Shown: one piece after another, positions 8,775 through 17,522 of the stretch
Position numbering within the stretch: the stretch's first letter is position 1
Layout of the letters: each line of letters begins with the position of its first letter
Source of the DNA: Pseudofrankia saprophytica
GTDB lineage: Bacteria > Actinomycetota > Actinomycetes > Frankiales > Frankiaceae
Direction of reading: 5' to 3'
Length of the DNA: 64,000 bases
Assembly (NCBI RefSeq): GCF_000235425.2
Contig: NZ_KI912266.1
Span: forward strand, 7,246,720-7,310,719
Made by a program: the position numbers and the translations under genes
The notes under the pieces: model-generated
Databases searched by the model: none
Seen by the model: the letters and a program-made list of their open reading frames with translations, nothing else
Told to the model about the DNA's origin: nothing

Positions 8775-9680
8775 TCAGGACAGGTACGTCCCACCGAAGG
8801 ATTCGATGAAGTCGAAGGTCTGCTCGCGCGAGGTGGAGTGGCAGGAGATCACCAACCAGGTCACCCCGATCTTCTCCAGCTCCGCCCACTGCTCGCGGTG
8901 CCGGTCGGCGTCCGCCGTCGGCGCCTCGGTGAACGTGGCGTCGTTGTAGGAGGACGTGAAGTCGAGCGGGCCGGGGCGCCCCGCCGCGACGGCCGCGTCC
9001 TTGACCCCCTGGATCAGGGTGGCGAGCTGCTCCCGCGAGGTGATCGCCATCGTCTGGGCGGTCTGGGCCACCTGGGGGCTGGCCATCATCGGCAGCCAGC
9101 CCTGCGCCTTCTCGGCGGCACGGCGCCGGGCACGGCCCGAGTTGCCGCCGACCCAGATCGGGATCGGGTCCTGGACCGGCTTCGGCCGGGCGATGACGTC
9201 GCGGGCGTCGAAGTGCAGGCCCTTGTAGCTGAACGGCTCGCCGCGCCAGTGCAGTGGCAGAACGTCGAGCGCCTCGTCGAACAGGGCGGCCCTTTCCGCC
9301 AGGTCGACGCCGAGGGCGAAGAACTCGGACTTCTGGTAGCCGGTCCCCATGCCGAGGATCAACCTGCCGCCGGAGAGCTTGTCGACGGTCGCGGCAGCCT
9401 TCGCCAGCGTGAAGGGGTTGTGGTAGGGCGCGACGACCAGGTTCGTCATCAGTCGCAGCCGGGTGGTCGCCGCCGCCGCGAAGCCGAGCGCGACGAACGG
9501 GTCGAGGCTCTGGTGCCCGCCCGTCTCCAGCCACCTGGCGCCGGGCACCGGATGTTCGGTGAGCGAGATCGCGTCGAAGCCGGCCTTCTCGGCGGCGGCG
9601 GCGACCTCGTCCAGCGGCCCGGCGTGGAGCATGTCGCGGCTGGTCCCGTTGGTCTCCGGGTAATGCAGGATGAAGCGCAT
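8775..9680 (-). CDS. LLM-class F420-dependent oxidoreductase (TIGR03619-like)
   Basis: A 301-residue luciferase-fold oxidoreductase. Landmarks are AEKAGFDAISLTEHPVPG in the N-terminal part, DKLSGGRLILGMGTGYQKSEFFALGV in the middle, and PIPIWVGGNSGRARRRAAE near residue 190. The fold and motif spacing fit F420-dependent enzymes rather than FMN luciferases, but the cofactor is inferred. ATG 9680 has GGAGGG five bases upstream. Its start lies nine bases after the stop of the P450 gene, so the two are cotranscribed. The pairing suggests sequential oxidation steps on one substrate. Confidence 0.9.
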   Translation of the reverse strand: MRFILHYPETNGTSRDMLHAGPLDEVAAAAEKAGFDAISLTEHPVPGARWLETGGHQSLDPFVALGFAAAATTRLRLMTNLVVAPYHNPFTLAKAAATVDKLSGGRLILGMGTGYQKSEFFALGVDLAERAALFDEALDVLPLHWRGEPFSYKGLHFDARDVIARPKPVQDPIPIWVGGNSGRARRRAAEKAQGWLPMMASPQVAQTAQTMAITSREQLATLIQGVKDAAVAAGRPGPLDFTSSYNDATFTEAPTADADRHREQWAELEKIGVTWLVISCHSTSREQTFDFIESFGGTYLS

Positions 9681-9689
9681 ATAACCCTC

Positions 9690-10904
9690 CTACACCGTGC
9701 GGATCGGCAGACGCATCCAACCGCGCGTCGTGGACGTGTGATCGAGGACCGCGTTGTCGTAGTCGACGTCCCAGTCGGTCCAGCGCCTGAGCACTTCCTC
9801 GAGCACGACGCGGCCCTCGGTGCGGGCCAGCGACGAGCCCATGCAGAAGTGGATCCCGCGGCCGAAGGCGAGGTGCCGCTCCGCCTCCCGGCCGATGTCG
9901 AACGTATCCGGGTCGGGGAAGCGCCGCTCGTCCCGGTTGGCCGAGGCGTTGAGCAGCAGCATGATGCTGCCTTCCGGCACGGTCTGGCCATGCAGGTCGA
10001 CGTCACGGGACAGCACCCGCGCCTGTACCGGCGACGGCGACTCGTAGCGCAGGATCTCCTCGATCGCCTGGTCGACGGTGGACGCGCCGGCGACGATCGC
10101 CCGGCGCTGGTCCGGGTGGTCGGCCAGCAGCTGCCCCGTCCAGCCGATCAGCCGGCGGGTGGTCTCGTTGCCGGCGCCGGCCAGCAGCGCGATGTAGAGG
10201 AGGATCTCGGTGCGGGTCAGCCGGCGGGTCGTCCCCGTCTCGTCGCGGAACTCGACGGTGAGCAGCGTGGTCATCAGGTCGTCCGAGGGGTGGTCGACCC
10301 GCCAGTCGACGTACTCCGCGAAGTCCGCCATCGACGCGCCCAGGTCGGACAGCTTCGGGACCTCGCCCTGAGTGATGTGGTGGCGGGCGTTGCTCCGGTC
10401 GCGCAGCGCCTCCTGGTCGCTCTCCGGGATGCCTAGCAGCATGCCGATCACCCGCATCGGGACGAGCGCGCCCAGGTCGGCGACGAAGTCGAACCCGCCG
10501 GCGCCGACGAACTGGTCCAGCGTGCGCACGGTCAGCTCGCGCACCCGGGGCTCCAGCGCGGCCATCCGCTTCGGCGTGAACACCCGCGACAGCAACGCGC
10601 GGTGCAGGTCGTGGAGCGGCGGGTCCTCGGCCAGGACCATGCCCGGCGGTATCGGCGACCCCGATTTGATCATTTCGAGGACCGAGCCCTTGCCGGAGAT
10701 GTAGGTCCGGTGGTCGACGAGCGCCTCGTCGACGTCATCCCACCGGCTCAGCGCGTAGAAGCCGTGCCTGTCGTTGCGGTAGAGCGGGGCCTCGTCCCGC
10801 ATCCGCCTCCACACGGGGTACGGGTCGCTGTCGATCTCCACGTCGTAGGGGTCGTAGTAGATCCCGCGGTCCGCCGTAGCGCCCGCTAAGCCGAGTTCCG
10901 CCAC
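9690..10904 (-). CDS. Cytochrome P450
   Basis: A 404-residue P450 with the oxygen-binding motif AGAGNETT (the normal acid replaced by Asn-Glu as in many actinobacterial P450s), an EEILRYE K-helix, and the haem loop FGRGIHFCMGSSLAR with Cys354. The start is a GTG at 10904 with TGGAGG seven bases upstream. An open frame continues upstream for another thousand codons but only mirrors the genes on the other strand. It shows less resemblance to the other two P450s here than they show to each other, and has no adjacent ferredoxin. It is the first gene of a P450-LLM-DUF1330 operon and is divergent from the fused CoA-transferase. Confidence 0.94.
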   Translation of the reverse strand: MAELGLAGATADRGIYYDPYDVEIDSDPYPVWRRMRDEAPLYRNDRHGFYALSRWDDVDEALVDHRTYISGKGSVLEMIKSGSPIPPGMVLAEDPPLHDLHRALLSRVFTPKRMAALEPRVRELTVRTLDQFVGAGGFDFVADLGALVPMRVIGMLLGIPESDQEALRDRSNARHHITQGEVPKLSDLGASMADFAEYVDWRVDHPSDDLMTTLLTVEFRDETGTTRRLTRTEILLYIALLAGAGNETTRRLIGWTGQLLADHPDQRRAIVAGASTVDQAIEEILRYESPSPVQARVLSRDVDLHGQTVPEGSIMLLLNASANRDERRFPDPDTFDIGREAERHLAFGRGIHFCMGSSLARTEGRVVLEEVLRRWTDWDVDYDNAVLDHTSTTRGWMRLPIRTV

Positions 10905-11125
10905 GTCTGAACGCCTCCATCCGCCCCGGGGCACCGACCACCGGCCACAGCGGCAGCCAAGCCATATTCGCGGCAGCAGCATGTCACCGATACGAGGGCC
11001 GAGGCAACCGCGGTGGACACCTCCGCCGCGCACCGAGCCATCGCCCACGGCCGCCCACGGCCGCTTCCGGTTGCGGGCGCGCAGGCGAAGGGCAGGTCGC
11101 CTGTTGCGCGCATGCGTACCGGCCG

Positions 11126-11141
11126 ATGAGTATCTACTCAT
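11126..11141. promoter_or_regulatory. Perfect inverted repeat ATGAGTA-TC-TACTCAT
   Basis: A 16-bp dyad with seven perfectly paired bases each side of a TC spacer, in the only AT-rich stretch (11126-11152) of the 294-bp gap between the divergent P450 and double CoA-transferase genes. It lies 58 bp before the CoA-transferase start. The size and symmetry fit a dimeric repressor site. It differs from the TTGTACCG operator found elsewhere. Confidence 0.55.
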
Positions 11142-11198
11142 TAATGATAAATCCGCGGCCTGCCCGGTGCCGGCCGCCGCGAGGCGGAAGGAACGCGG

Positions 11199-13685
11199 AT
11201 GACCACCGAGACGACGGGGCAGGGCCCGCTTGCCGGCATACGGGTTGTCGAGGTCGCCTTCGGTACCAGCGTGGTCGGGGCCGGCCTGGCCGGCAGCCTG
11301 CCGGGTGCGATGCTGCGCGATTTCGGTGCCCAGGTGACCCGGGTCCGCTCGGCCCGCCGGCCGGCGCTCGACACCGGGGTGGAGTTCGCCCGCGTCTGGG
11401 ACCGCGGAAAGGAGATCGTCGAGGTCGACGACGACGCGGACCCCGCGGGCGCGGCGGCGACGGCCGCGGCTCTCGCCAGGTCCGCCGACGTCCTGTTCCT
11501 CACCGGCGCGGAGGAGGCGATCGAGCGCCGCGGGCTGGGCTATCCGGACCTCGCGCGCGCCAACCCGGCCCTGGTGGTGGTCCGCACCCGCCCCAGCTAC
11601 TCCGCACGCGGCGCGCTCGCCGACCTGGAGCTGCTGCTCGCCGCCCGCACCGGGCTGCTCACCCAGATCCGGTGCCACCAGCCGGGCCGCCCCGCCTTCG
11701 CGGACCTCGCGATCGCGAGCGCGGGCGCGGGGCTCACGGCGACGGTCGGGGCGCTCGCCGGGCTCTACGAGCGGGCCGCGACCGGGCGCGGCGGCTGGGC
11801 GGAGACCTCGCTCGCCGACGGCCTGCGCGCCCTGCTCCCCATGATCATCGGCCGGGTCGAGCATCCCTCCCCCACGACGACGCTGCTCTGGAAGGACCAG
11901 GGCCCCAAGGAGAGTCTCGCCTACCGGTGCGCCGACGGCGAGTACATCCAGCTCTGGTTCGGCGCCAAGGGCGCGTACGAGGAGTTCCTCGCGTACCTCG
12001 GCGAGCCCCCAAGCGAACGCGGCTACAACGCCGACCTGATGAGCGGCGCGATGGTCGAGCGCGGCGCCCGCTGGGCCGCGGCGTTCGCCACCCGTCCCCG
12101 CGCCGCCTGGCTCGCCGACCTCGCCGGCCACAACTTCCGCTGCGAGCCGGTGCTGCGCCCCGGTGAGGCGCTCCTGGACGACCACGTGCGCAGCACCGGG
12201 CTGGCCGTCGGCCACGACGACCCCGACCGCGGCCGGATCACCGTCCTCGGCCCGATCGCGCGCGTCATCCCAACGGGCCAAGCCGGCCCGCCCAGCACAG
12301 CCGGCCCGGCCGGCCCGGCCCGGGCCGCTGGCGCGCCCGCGCCCGGCGGCGCTGGCGAGGCGGGTGCCGGGCGGCTGCTGTCCGGTGTGCGGGTGCTCGA
12401 CCTGTCCGCCTACCTCGCCGGGCCGGTCGCGACGGCGGTGCTGGCGGAGCTCGGCGCGGACGTCGTCAAGGTCGAGCCGGTGACCGGTGACATTCACCGG
12501 AACATGGAGCCCATGTTCGCCGCCGGCCAGCGCGGCAAGCGGGCCGTCGCGCTCGACCTGAAGGCGCCCGGCGCGGCGGGCGTCCTCGCGGCGCTCTTCC
12601 GCGACAGCGACGTCGTCCACCACAACGCGCGGGTGGGGCTCGCCGAGCGGCTCGGCTACGACGAGGCCACCGTGCGAGCGGCGAACCCCGACGTCGTCTA
12701 CTGCCACGCGAGCGGCTTCGGCGCGACCGGCCCGCGCGCGAAGCTGCCGGCCAACGACCACCTCATGCAGGCGCTCTCGGGTGTCGAGGGCTCCCAGGGG
12801 GGCGCCGGCCAGCCGCCGACGTTCCTCGTCTGGGGCGCGATCGACTCGGCGAGCGGCTGGGTCGCGGCCTGCGGACTGCTCGCGGGCCTCTACGCGCGCC
12901 GCCGTGACGGCGGCGGGCAGTCCGTCAGCACGTCGCTGCTCGGGGCCGGCCTGATGCTGAAGTCCGGCGCGTTCGTCGTCGGCGCCGGCGACCCGGCCGA
13001 CCCCGGCGCGGGCGGCACAGCCGCCACGGACAGCACAGCCGCCACGGACGGCACAGGCGCCACGGTGATCGCCGGGCCGGCGCTCGACGCCGGCCAGACC
13101 GGCTACGGCGCGGCCTACCGGATCTACCAGGCCGGCGACGGCGGCTGGTTCGCCCTCGCGGTCCCGGACGCGAAGACATGGGGACGCCTGCGCGACGCGG
13201 TCGCGGCCGGCCTGCCCGCGGGGCGGGGGTCGCTGCTCGCGAACCTGCCCGCGACGCCGCCGCCGCTGCGAGCCTGGCCCGGCGAGCGCCAGCCCGCCGA
13301 GGAGATCCTCGAAGCCGCTTTCCATGAGGGCGGCGCGGCGGGCTGGGCGGCCCGGCTGCGCGCCGCCGGCGTGCCGGCCGAGCTGGTCGCCGGGGTGGAC
13401 CGTTCGGGTTTCGTCGCGAACATCGTCGACGACCCCGTGGACCGCGAGCTGGGCCGCACGGTCGCCTTCGACTGGGGAGCGCGCGGCCTGACCGAGCAGC
13501 CCGGGTTCGCCCTGCGCCTGGGGCCCGAGCCCCGCCCCGCCGTCCGGGTCGCGATCCCCGGCCTCGGCGAGCACACCGCCGAGGTCCTCGAGGCCGCCGG
13601 CTTCGACGCGGCCGCCCGCGCCACCCTCGCCGCCGCCGGCGCGATCCCCGTCGAGGCGCCGAGCCCCGTCGGCACGTCCGGCTGA
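11199..13685 (+). CDS. Fused tandem type III CoA-transferase (two CaiB/BaiF domains)
   Basis: This 828-residue protein carries two complete family III CoA-transferase domains, at about residues 10-365 and 393-815. They are joined by an Ala/Gly/Pro-rich linker near residues 362-392. Each half starts with the typical GIRVVEVAFG or GVRVLDLSAYLAGP strand and retains an aspartate where the catalytic residue is expected: FADLAIASAG in the first half and GAIDSASGW in the second. The second half also contains a Thr/Ala-rich insertion near residue 605-625 encoded by an 18-bp tandem repeat. ATG 11199 has GGAAGGAA seven bases upstream. Family members act as intertwined dimers, so this fusion could be a covalent pseudo-dimer; whether both sites work is unknown. 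Confidence 0.88.
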   Translation: MTTETTGQGPLAGIRVVEVAFGTSVVGAGLAGSLPGAMLRDFGAQVTRVRSARRPALDTGVEFARVWDRGKEIVEVDDDADPAGAAATAAALARSADVLFLTGAEEAIERRGLGYPDLARANPALVVVRTRPSYSARGALADLELLLAARTGLLTQIRCHQPGRPAFADLAIASAGAGLTATVGALAGLYERAATGRGGWAETSLADGLRALLPMIIGRVEHPSPTTTLLWKDQGPKESLAYRCADGEYIQLWFGAKGAYEEFLAYLGEPPSERGYNADLMSGAMVERGARWAAAFATRPRAAWLADLAGHNFRCEPVLRPGEALLDDHVRSTGLAVGHDDPDRGRITVLGPIARVIPTGQAGPPSTAGPAGPARAAGAPAPGGAGEAGAGRLLSGVRVLDLSAYLAGPVATAVLAELGADVVKVEPVTGDIHRNMEPMFAAGQRGKRAVALDLKAPGAAGVLAALFRDSDVVHHNARVGLAERLGYDEATVRAANPDVVYCHASGFGATGPRAKLPANDHLMQALSGVEGSQGGAGQPPTFLVWGAIDSASGWVAACGLLAGLYARRRDGGGQSVSTSLLGAGLMLKSGAFVVGAGDPADPGAGGTAATDSTAATDGTGATVIAGPALDAGQTGYGAAYRIYQAGDGGWFALAVPDAKTWGRLRDAVAAGLPAGRGSLLANLPATPPPLRAWPGERQPAEEILEAAFHEGGAAGWAARLRAAGVPAELVAGVDRSGFVANIVDDPVDRELGRTVAFDWGARGLTEQPGFALRLGPEPRPAVRVAIPGLGEHTAEVLEAAGFDAAARATLAAAGAIPVEAPSPVGTSG

Positions 13686-13710
13686 GCCTCCCGGCCGTTC
13701 CTGGGCGGGT

Positions 13711-13880
13711 TCGTGGCCGATGGTCGACTTCGGGGACGCCACCATCGCCCACGCTCCAGATTCGCCGGACGAATCGTGGCCGACCATGGTGTCCCTGAAC
13801 ACCACCGTCGACCACGCTCCAGATCTGCCACCTGGGTCGGCGGCGGTCATCGACCATGATCCAGACTTCGGCGTGCTCTG
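13711..13880. repeat. Degenerate 63-bp tandem repeats in the intergenic gap
   Basis: Two units begin TCGTGGCCGA at 13711 and at 13774 and share ACGCTCCAGA 42 bases in. A third, shorter and weaker copy of the latter part follows (ATCGACCATGATCCAGAC at about 13848). They fill the gap between the CoA-transferase and the TetR gene. No function is evident. Confidence 0.45.
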
Positions 13881-13947
13881 GGTGACCAGTACGGTCCGTG
13901 CGTTCCGCGGTCCGTGCGTTCGCTCGGTTTGAGATACTGACAGGATC

Positions 13948-15333
13948 ATGACGAGCGATCCGACCCGCTCGGTGGGCTGGCCAGCGGAGCGGCCAGCGGA
14001 GCGGGCGCCCACGGTCGGTGCGGACGTGCCCGCGCCGGAGTCGATCGCCCGGCGCGTCCCGTTCGCCAGCAATCCCGCCGTCGGTCAGCGTGGACGGCTC
14101 ACCCAGCAGCGCATCGTGGCGGCGGCGCTGCAGGTGTTCGGTGAGGGCGGCTACCACACCGCCAGCGTCGCCGACCTCGCCAAGCGCGCCGGCTGCTCGC
14201 GGGTGGCGTTCTACCAGTACTTCTCCAGCAAGGAGGACGTGCTTCGCCAGCTGGCCGGGCAGGTCGCCCGCCAGGTCGGCGCCTCCGTCGAGGCGATGGG
14301 GCCACTGACCCCCGACGCGGCGGGCTGGACGACGATCCGCGAGTGGGTGGAACGGTACGCGGACATCTACGAGCACTTCGGCGCGGTGTTCCAGGTCTTC
14401 GAGAGCGCGGCGAGGGAGACGTTGAGCCTCAAGGCGCTCAACGTCCACGCGGCGGCGGCGAACATCGCGCTGATCCGGTCCAGGCTCGTCTCGACCACGC
14501 TGGCCCCGCACGACGCCGACGCGGTGATCGGACTGCTCCTGGGCGCCACGGCCCGCACCTTCTACTCGGCCGAGATCCTGCGCAATGCCGCCCCGCTGGC
14601 GTACCCGCGCACACGGGTCGACGACGCGCTCGCCGACGTCATCCACCGCGCTCTCTTCGGGCTGATTCCCGGCGTGAACGCGCACGGCCGCGGCGCCGAC
14701 GAGGCGCCGTTCATCGACTTCGACCGCCGGGCGGGCGCGGCGCCGACCCGGCGCTCCGCCCTCACCGACACCGCGCGGGCCACCTACGACGCACTGCTCT
14801 CGGCCGGGTACGAGGTCTTCGTCAAGCGCGGGTACCACGGCACCCGCGTCGACGACGTGGCCGCGGCCGCCGGCCTGTCGCACGGCATCTTCTACCGCTA
14901 CTTCGCCAACAAGGCCGACCTCGCGCGCACGCTCGTGCTGGCCGCGATGACGCCGCTGTCCAGCACGCTCGCCGCGATTCCCACGCCACCCGTGCCCGGG
15001 TCGGGAGAGGCCTGGTCGACGGCGGCGCTGCGGGCCTGGCTGCGCACGTACAACGAGACGCAGGTCTCCGAGGCCGGGATCATCAGGATCTGGGTCGACG
15101 CGACGCTGCACGAGGCGGCGCTCGGTACCGACGCGGCCGCGGCCCTCGACTGGGGCCGGCGCCAGCTCGCCCACTTCCTGGCGCCGCGCGGCTTCGGCGA
15201 CGTCGACGCCGAGGCGATCGTGGCGATGGCCCTGCTGGACGTGTTCGGCGGTGGCCACCGCTCGGCGGAGACGCTGGAGGCCGCCGTCCACGTGATCGAG
15301 GGCGGCCTGCTCGGCCAGCAGCGCACGTCCTGA
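13948..15333 (+). CDS. Double TetR-family regulator (two DNA-binding domains in one chain)
   Basis: A 461-residue protein with two TetR N-terminal helix-turn-helix units. The first is at about residues 50-100 (TASVADLAKRAGCSRVAFYQYF) and the second at about 274-325 (TRVDDVAAAAGLSHGIFYRYF), each followed by its own helical ligand domain. Ordinary TetR proteins are about 200 residues and dimerise, so this is a natural tandem. The ATG at 13948 follows a short TGAGATACTGACAGG leader and the first 45 residues are low-complexity. It lies 262 bp downstream of the fused CoA-transferase. Its operator is not identified; the dyad at 11126 is one candidate. Confidence 0.88.
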   Translation: MTSDPTRSVGWPAERPAERAPTVGADVPAPESIARRVPFASNPAVGQRGRLTQQRIVAAALQVFGEGGYHTASVADLAKRAGCSRVAFYQYFSSKEDVLRQLAGQVARQVGASVEAMGPLTPDAAGWTTIREWVERYADIYEHFGAVFQVFESAARETLSLKALNVHAAAANIALIRSRLVSTTLAPHDADAVIGLLLGATARTFYSAEILRNAAPLAYPRTRVDDALADVIHRALFGLIPGVNAHGRGADEAPFIDFDRRAGAAPTRRSALTDTARATYDALLSAGYEVFVKRGYHGTRVDDVAAAAGLSHGIFYRYFANKADLARTLVLAAMTPLSSTLAAIPTPPVPGSGEAWSTAALRAWLRTYNETQVSEAGIIRIWVDATLHEAALGTDAAAALDWGRRQLAHFLAPRGFGDVDAEAIVAMALLDVFGGGHRSAETLEAAVHVIEGGLLGQQRTS

Positions 15334-15526
15334 CCGGCGGGCACGTCCCTGGCCTCATCGCCGAACCAGACTCATCGCCCCCAGCCGGCCGAGCCACTCG
15401 CCGCCGGGACCGACCTGCGCCCCATACGGAGACCGCCGGGCCGGCGCCGCGTCATCGACGCGGCGCCAGCCCGGCGCGGTGGTCCCTGTCTTCCGGAGCC
15501 AGCTTCCAGCCTCCGGCAGTCGACGT

Positions 15527-15562
15527 CCGGCTTCCGGAAGCCGGCTTCGGCTTCCGGAAGGC
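15527..15562. terminator. GC palindromes in a convergent gap
   Basis: A perfect 18-bp palindrome CCGGCTTCCGGAAGCCGG at 15527-15544 is followed by a second copy of its core, GGCTTCCGGAAGGC, at 15549. It lies between the convergent TetR and amidohydrolase genes and could stop transcription in both directions. The repeated CTTCCGGAAG core could also be a protein-binding site. Confidence 0.45.
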
Positions 15563-15579
15563 GCGCGGTCCCGCCGCGG

Positions 15580-16788
15580 TCAGACGCCGGCGGGGCTTTC
15601 GAGCCTGGCCGGGTAGCCCAGGAGCTTGGCCATGTTGCCGCCCATGAACTTGGCGACCCGCTCCTCGTCGGGGATGTAGGCCAGCAGGTCCTCGGCGTAC
15701 TTGGCCGGCTCGGCCAGGCCCTCCGGGTGCGGGTAGTCGGACCCGAACAGGACATGCTCCTCGCCGAGCAGCTCGGCGAGCTCGGCGTAGTTCTCCTCCC
15801 AGAAGGGGGAGATGTAGATGCAGCGGCGGATGGCCTCGATCGGGTTCTCCGGGAAGTCCTGCGGCATCTTCTTGTAGAGGTCCTTCATGGCCTTCAGCAA
15901 CGGCGCCACCCAGGCCGCGCCGTTCTCGATGACCGCGACCTTCAGGTCCGGGAACCGGGTAAGCGCGCCGTGGCAGGCAAGGGCCGCCACGGAGTCCTCG
16001 ATCGGGCGCCACGCGGACAGCATGCGGAACGCCTGCGGCTGGAACGGCAGGAACTCGCTGTTGTTGCCGTACCAGTCGTTGGTGTACCGCTCATAGCCCG
16101 AGTCGGACGAGTGCATGCCGACGACCAGGTTGTTGTCGACGATCTTCTGCCACACCGGGTCGAACTCGGGGAAGCCGAAGGACCGCGAGCCGCGGAAGCC
16201 CGGCACGGGCGCGGGCCGGATCAGCACGACCTTGGCGCCGCGCTCGATCACCCAGTCCAGCTCCTCGAGGGCCTTGTCCACGATCGGCAGGGTGATGACC
16301 GGCGTGGTGAAGATGCGGTCCTCGTAGTTGAACTGCCACGTCTCGTAGATCCACTCGTTGAGCGAGTGGATCACGGCGTGAATCAGATCCGGGTCGTCGC
16401 GCATGCGCTCCTCGACCAGGCTGGCGAGGGTCGGGAACAGCAGCGTGCGGTTGACGCCCTGCTCGTTCATGAGCTCCAGGCGCGCGGCCGGGTCACGGAA
16501 GGCGGGAAGTGCCCTGATCGGCGCGCCGAAGATCTCCCGGCGGCTCTTACCGTCCGGATTTCCCTTGCGGTAGTACTCCTCCTGGGCACCGGGGCGCGCG
16601 ACCACATCGAACGTCGGGTTCGGAATGTAGTTCGAGATCTGCCCCCGCACGACGATCTTCGTGCGGCCGTTCACGTCGACGTAGTCGATGGCGCCCTTGT
16701 ACCTGTCGGGCAGGTACTTGGTGAGTGCATCGCGCGTCTCGTACAGGTGGTTGTCCGCGTCGAACACAGGGAACCTGGCACTGGTCAT
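15580..16788 (-). CDS. Amidohydrolase-2 family metal-dependent hydrolase/decarboxylase
   Basis: A 402-residue TIM-barrel protein of the amidohydrolase-2 group (PF04909), which includes ACMS and gamma-resorcylate decarboxylases. Metal-site landmarks are FDADNHLYE at the N-terminus, VGMHSSDSGYERY near residue 220, and the C-terminal FGSDYPHPEG with the catalytic-type Asp. Many actinobacterial members of this subfamily occur in aromatic or steroid degradation clusters without an assigned reaction. ATG 16788 has a GGTCGGAAC stretch before it, a weak ribosome site. It resembles in plan the amidohydrolase at 43253-44503 and could act on a ring-cleavage or carboxylated intermediate. Confidence 0.88.
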   Translation of the reverse strand: MTSARFPVFDADNHLYETRDALTKYLPDRYKGAIDYVDVNGRTKIVVRGQISNYIPNPTFDVVARPGAQEEYYRKGNPDGKSRREIFGAPIRALPAFRDPAARLELMNEQGVNRTLLFPTLASLVEERMRDDPDLIHAVIHSLNEWIYETWQFNYEDRIFTTPVITLPIVDKALEELDWVIERGAKVVLIRPAPVPGFRGSRSFGFPEFDPVWQKIVDNNLVVGMHSSDSGYERYTNDWYGNNSEFLPFQPQAFRMLSAWRPIEDSVAALACHGALTRFPDLKVAVIENGAAWVAPLLKAMKDLYKKMPQDFPENPIEAIRRCIYISPFWEENYAELAELLGEEHVLFGSDYPHPEGLAEPAKYAEDLLAYIPDEERVAKFMGGNMAKLLGYPARLESPAGV

Positions 16789-16956
16789 GTTCCGACCATA
16801 GGCCGTTTCTAACACTCGCGTCAACAGGCCGCTGGCAGCACGGCCGGCGCGGGAATCACGACGCGGTCGGCCGAGCCATGGGCGCGGGCATACCCCTTCG
16901 GCGGCAGCCAACACCGCCCGCGCCGGAGCCTCCGACGCGCTCGAACGGGGCTCGGC

Positions 16957-17490
16957 TCAGGAGTCGGCGCGCAGGCCGCGGAACAGCTCGTAGGAGGGGT
17001 CGGCGGTGTCGCGGCTGCCGCCGCCGGGCAGCCGGGCCGACGCCGGGCGGTCCTGCTCGTCGAAGTCCAGGACCCAGACGCGGTGGTCGATCGCCCACCG
17101 GCCGCCCCGGCGCGACCAACGGTCCAGGTACCGGCCGACGTAGAGCTCCTCGGTGAAGCCACCGGCCACGGCGGTCCGAAGGCGCACCGTGACGTATGAC
17201 TCGCTGACCGCGCGGTCGCCCTGGACCTCGATCCCGACGGTCGCGATCTGGTGGGAGTGCGCCGAGCGCCGGAGATGGTTACGCGAGACCTGGTCCACGA
17301 AGTCACGGCCCGCGCCCTGGAACACCGACGCGCCGTAGTCCGCTGTGCCGTCCTCGTGCCAGACGGCGTATCCCAGCTCGTCGTCGCGACGGTCCATCGC
17401 GCGGCAGTAGTTGTGCAGCTGCTGGCGAATCGCCTCGCGCGCCGCGAGGTCCGCCAGCGCCGCCAGCGTCTGGTCCTCCGTGCCGCTCAC
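16957..17490 (-). CDS. SnoaL/NTF2-like protein (ring-hydroxylating beta-subunit-like fold)
   Basis: A 177-residue protein of the NTF2-like superfamily: an N-terminal helix with REAIRQQLHNYCRAMDRRDDELGYAVWHEDGTADYG followed by strands ending in RWAIDHRVWVLDFDEQ. Such proteins act as isomerases, dehydratases or small hydrolases on hydrophobic substrates, and the His/Asp pattern near residue 40-50 fits a catalytic pocket. The GTG at 17490 begins the recognisable domain, but its ribosome site (GGAGAG) is 15 bases away, so the start is uncertain. It is divergent from the LLM gene at 17638 across an inverted repeat. Confidence 0.8.
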   Translation of the reverse strand: MSGTEDQTLAALADLAAREAIRQQLHNYCRAMDRRDDELGYAVWHEDGTADYGASVFQGAGRDFVDQVSRNHLRRSAHSHQIATVGIEVQGDRAVSESYVTVRLRTAVAGGFTEELYVGRYLDRWSRRGGRWAIDHRVWVLDFDEQDRPASARLPGGGSRDTADPSYELFRGLRADS

Positions 17491-17522
17491 CGTCGTGTGA
17501 CCGCTCTCCGCTCGACGTGGAC

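Noticed and set aside
11115-11131. A possible seventh TTGTACCG operator (GTACCGGCCGATGAG)
   Set aside because: The right half-site fails at several conserved positions and the TTG start is missing, so it is at best a weak half-site.
9690-14072. A 1460-codon open frame on the minus strand
   Set aside because: Only its first-listed C-terminal 404 residues are protein-like (the P450). The rest mirrors the CoA-transferase gene on the other strand and results from high GC at third positions.
12925-15291. A 788-codon minus-strand frame opposite the double TetR gene
   Set aside because: It is arginine- and glycine-rich with no domain, and overlaps two well-supported plus-strand genes.
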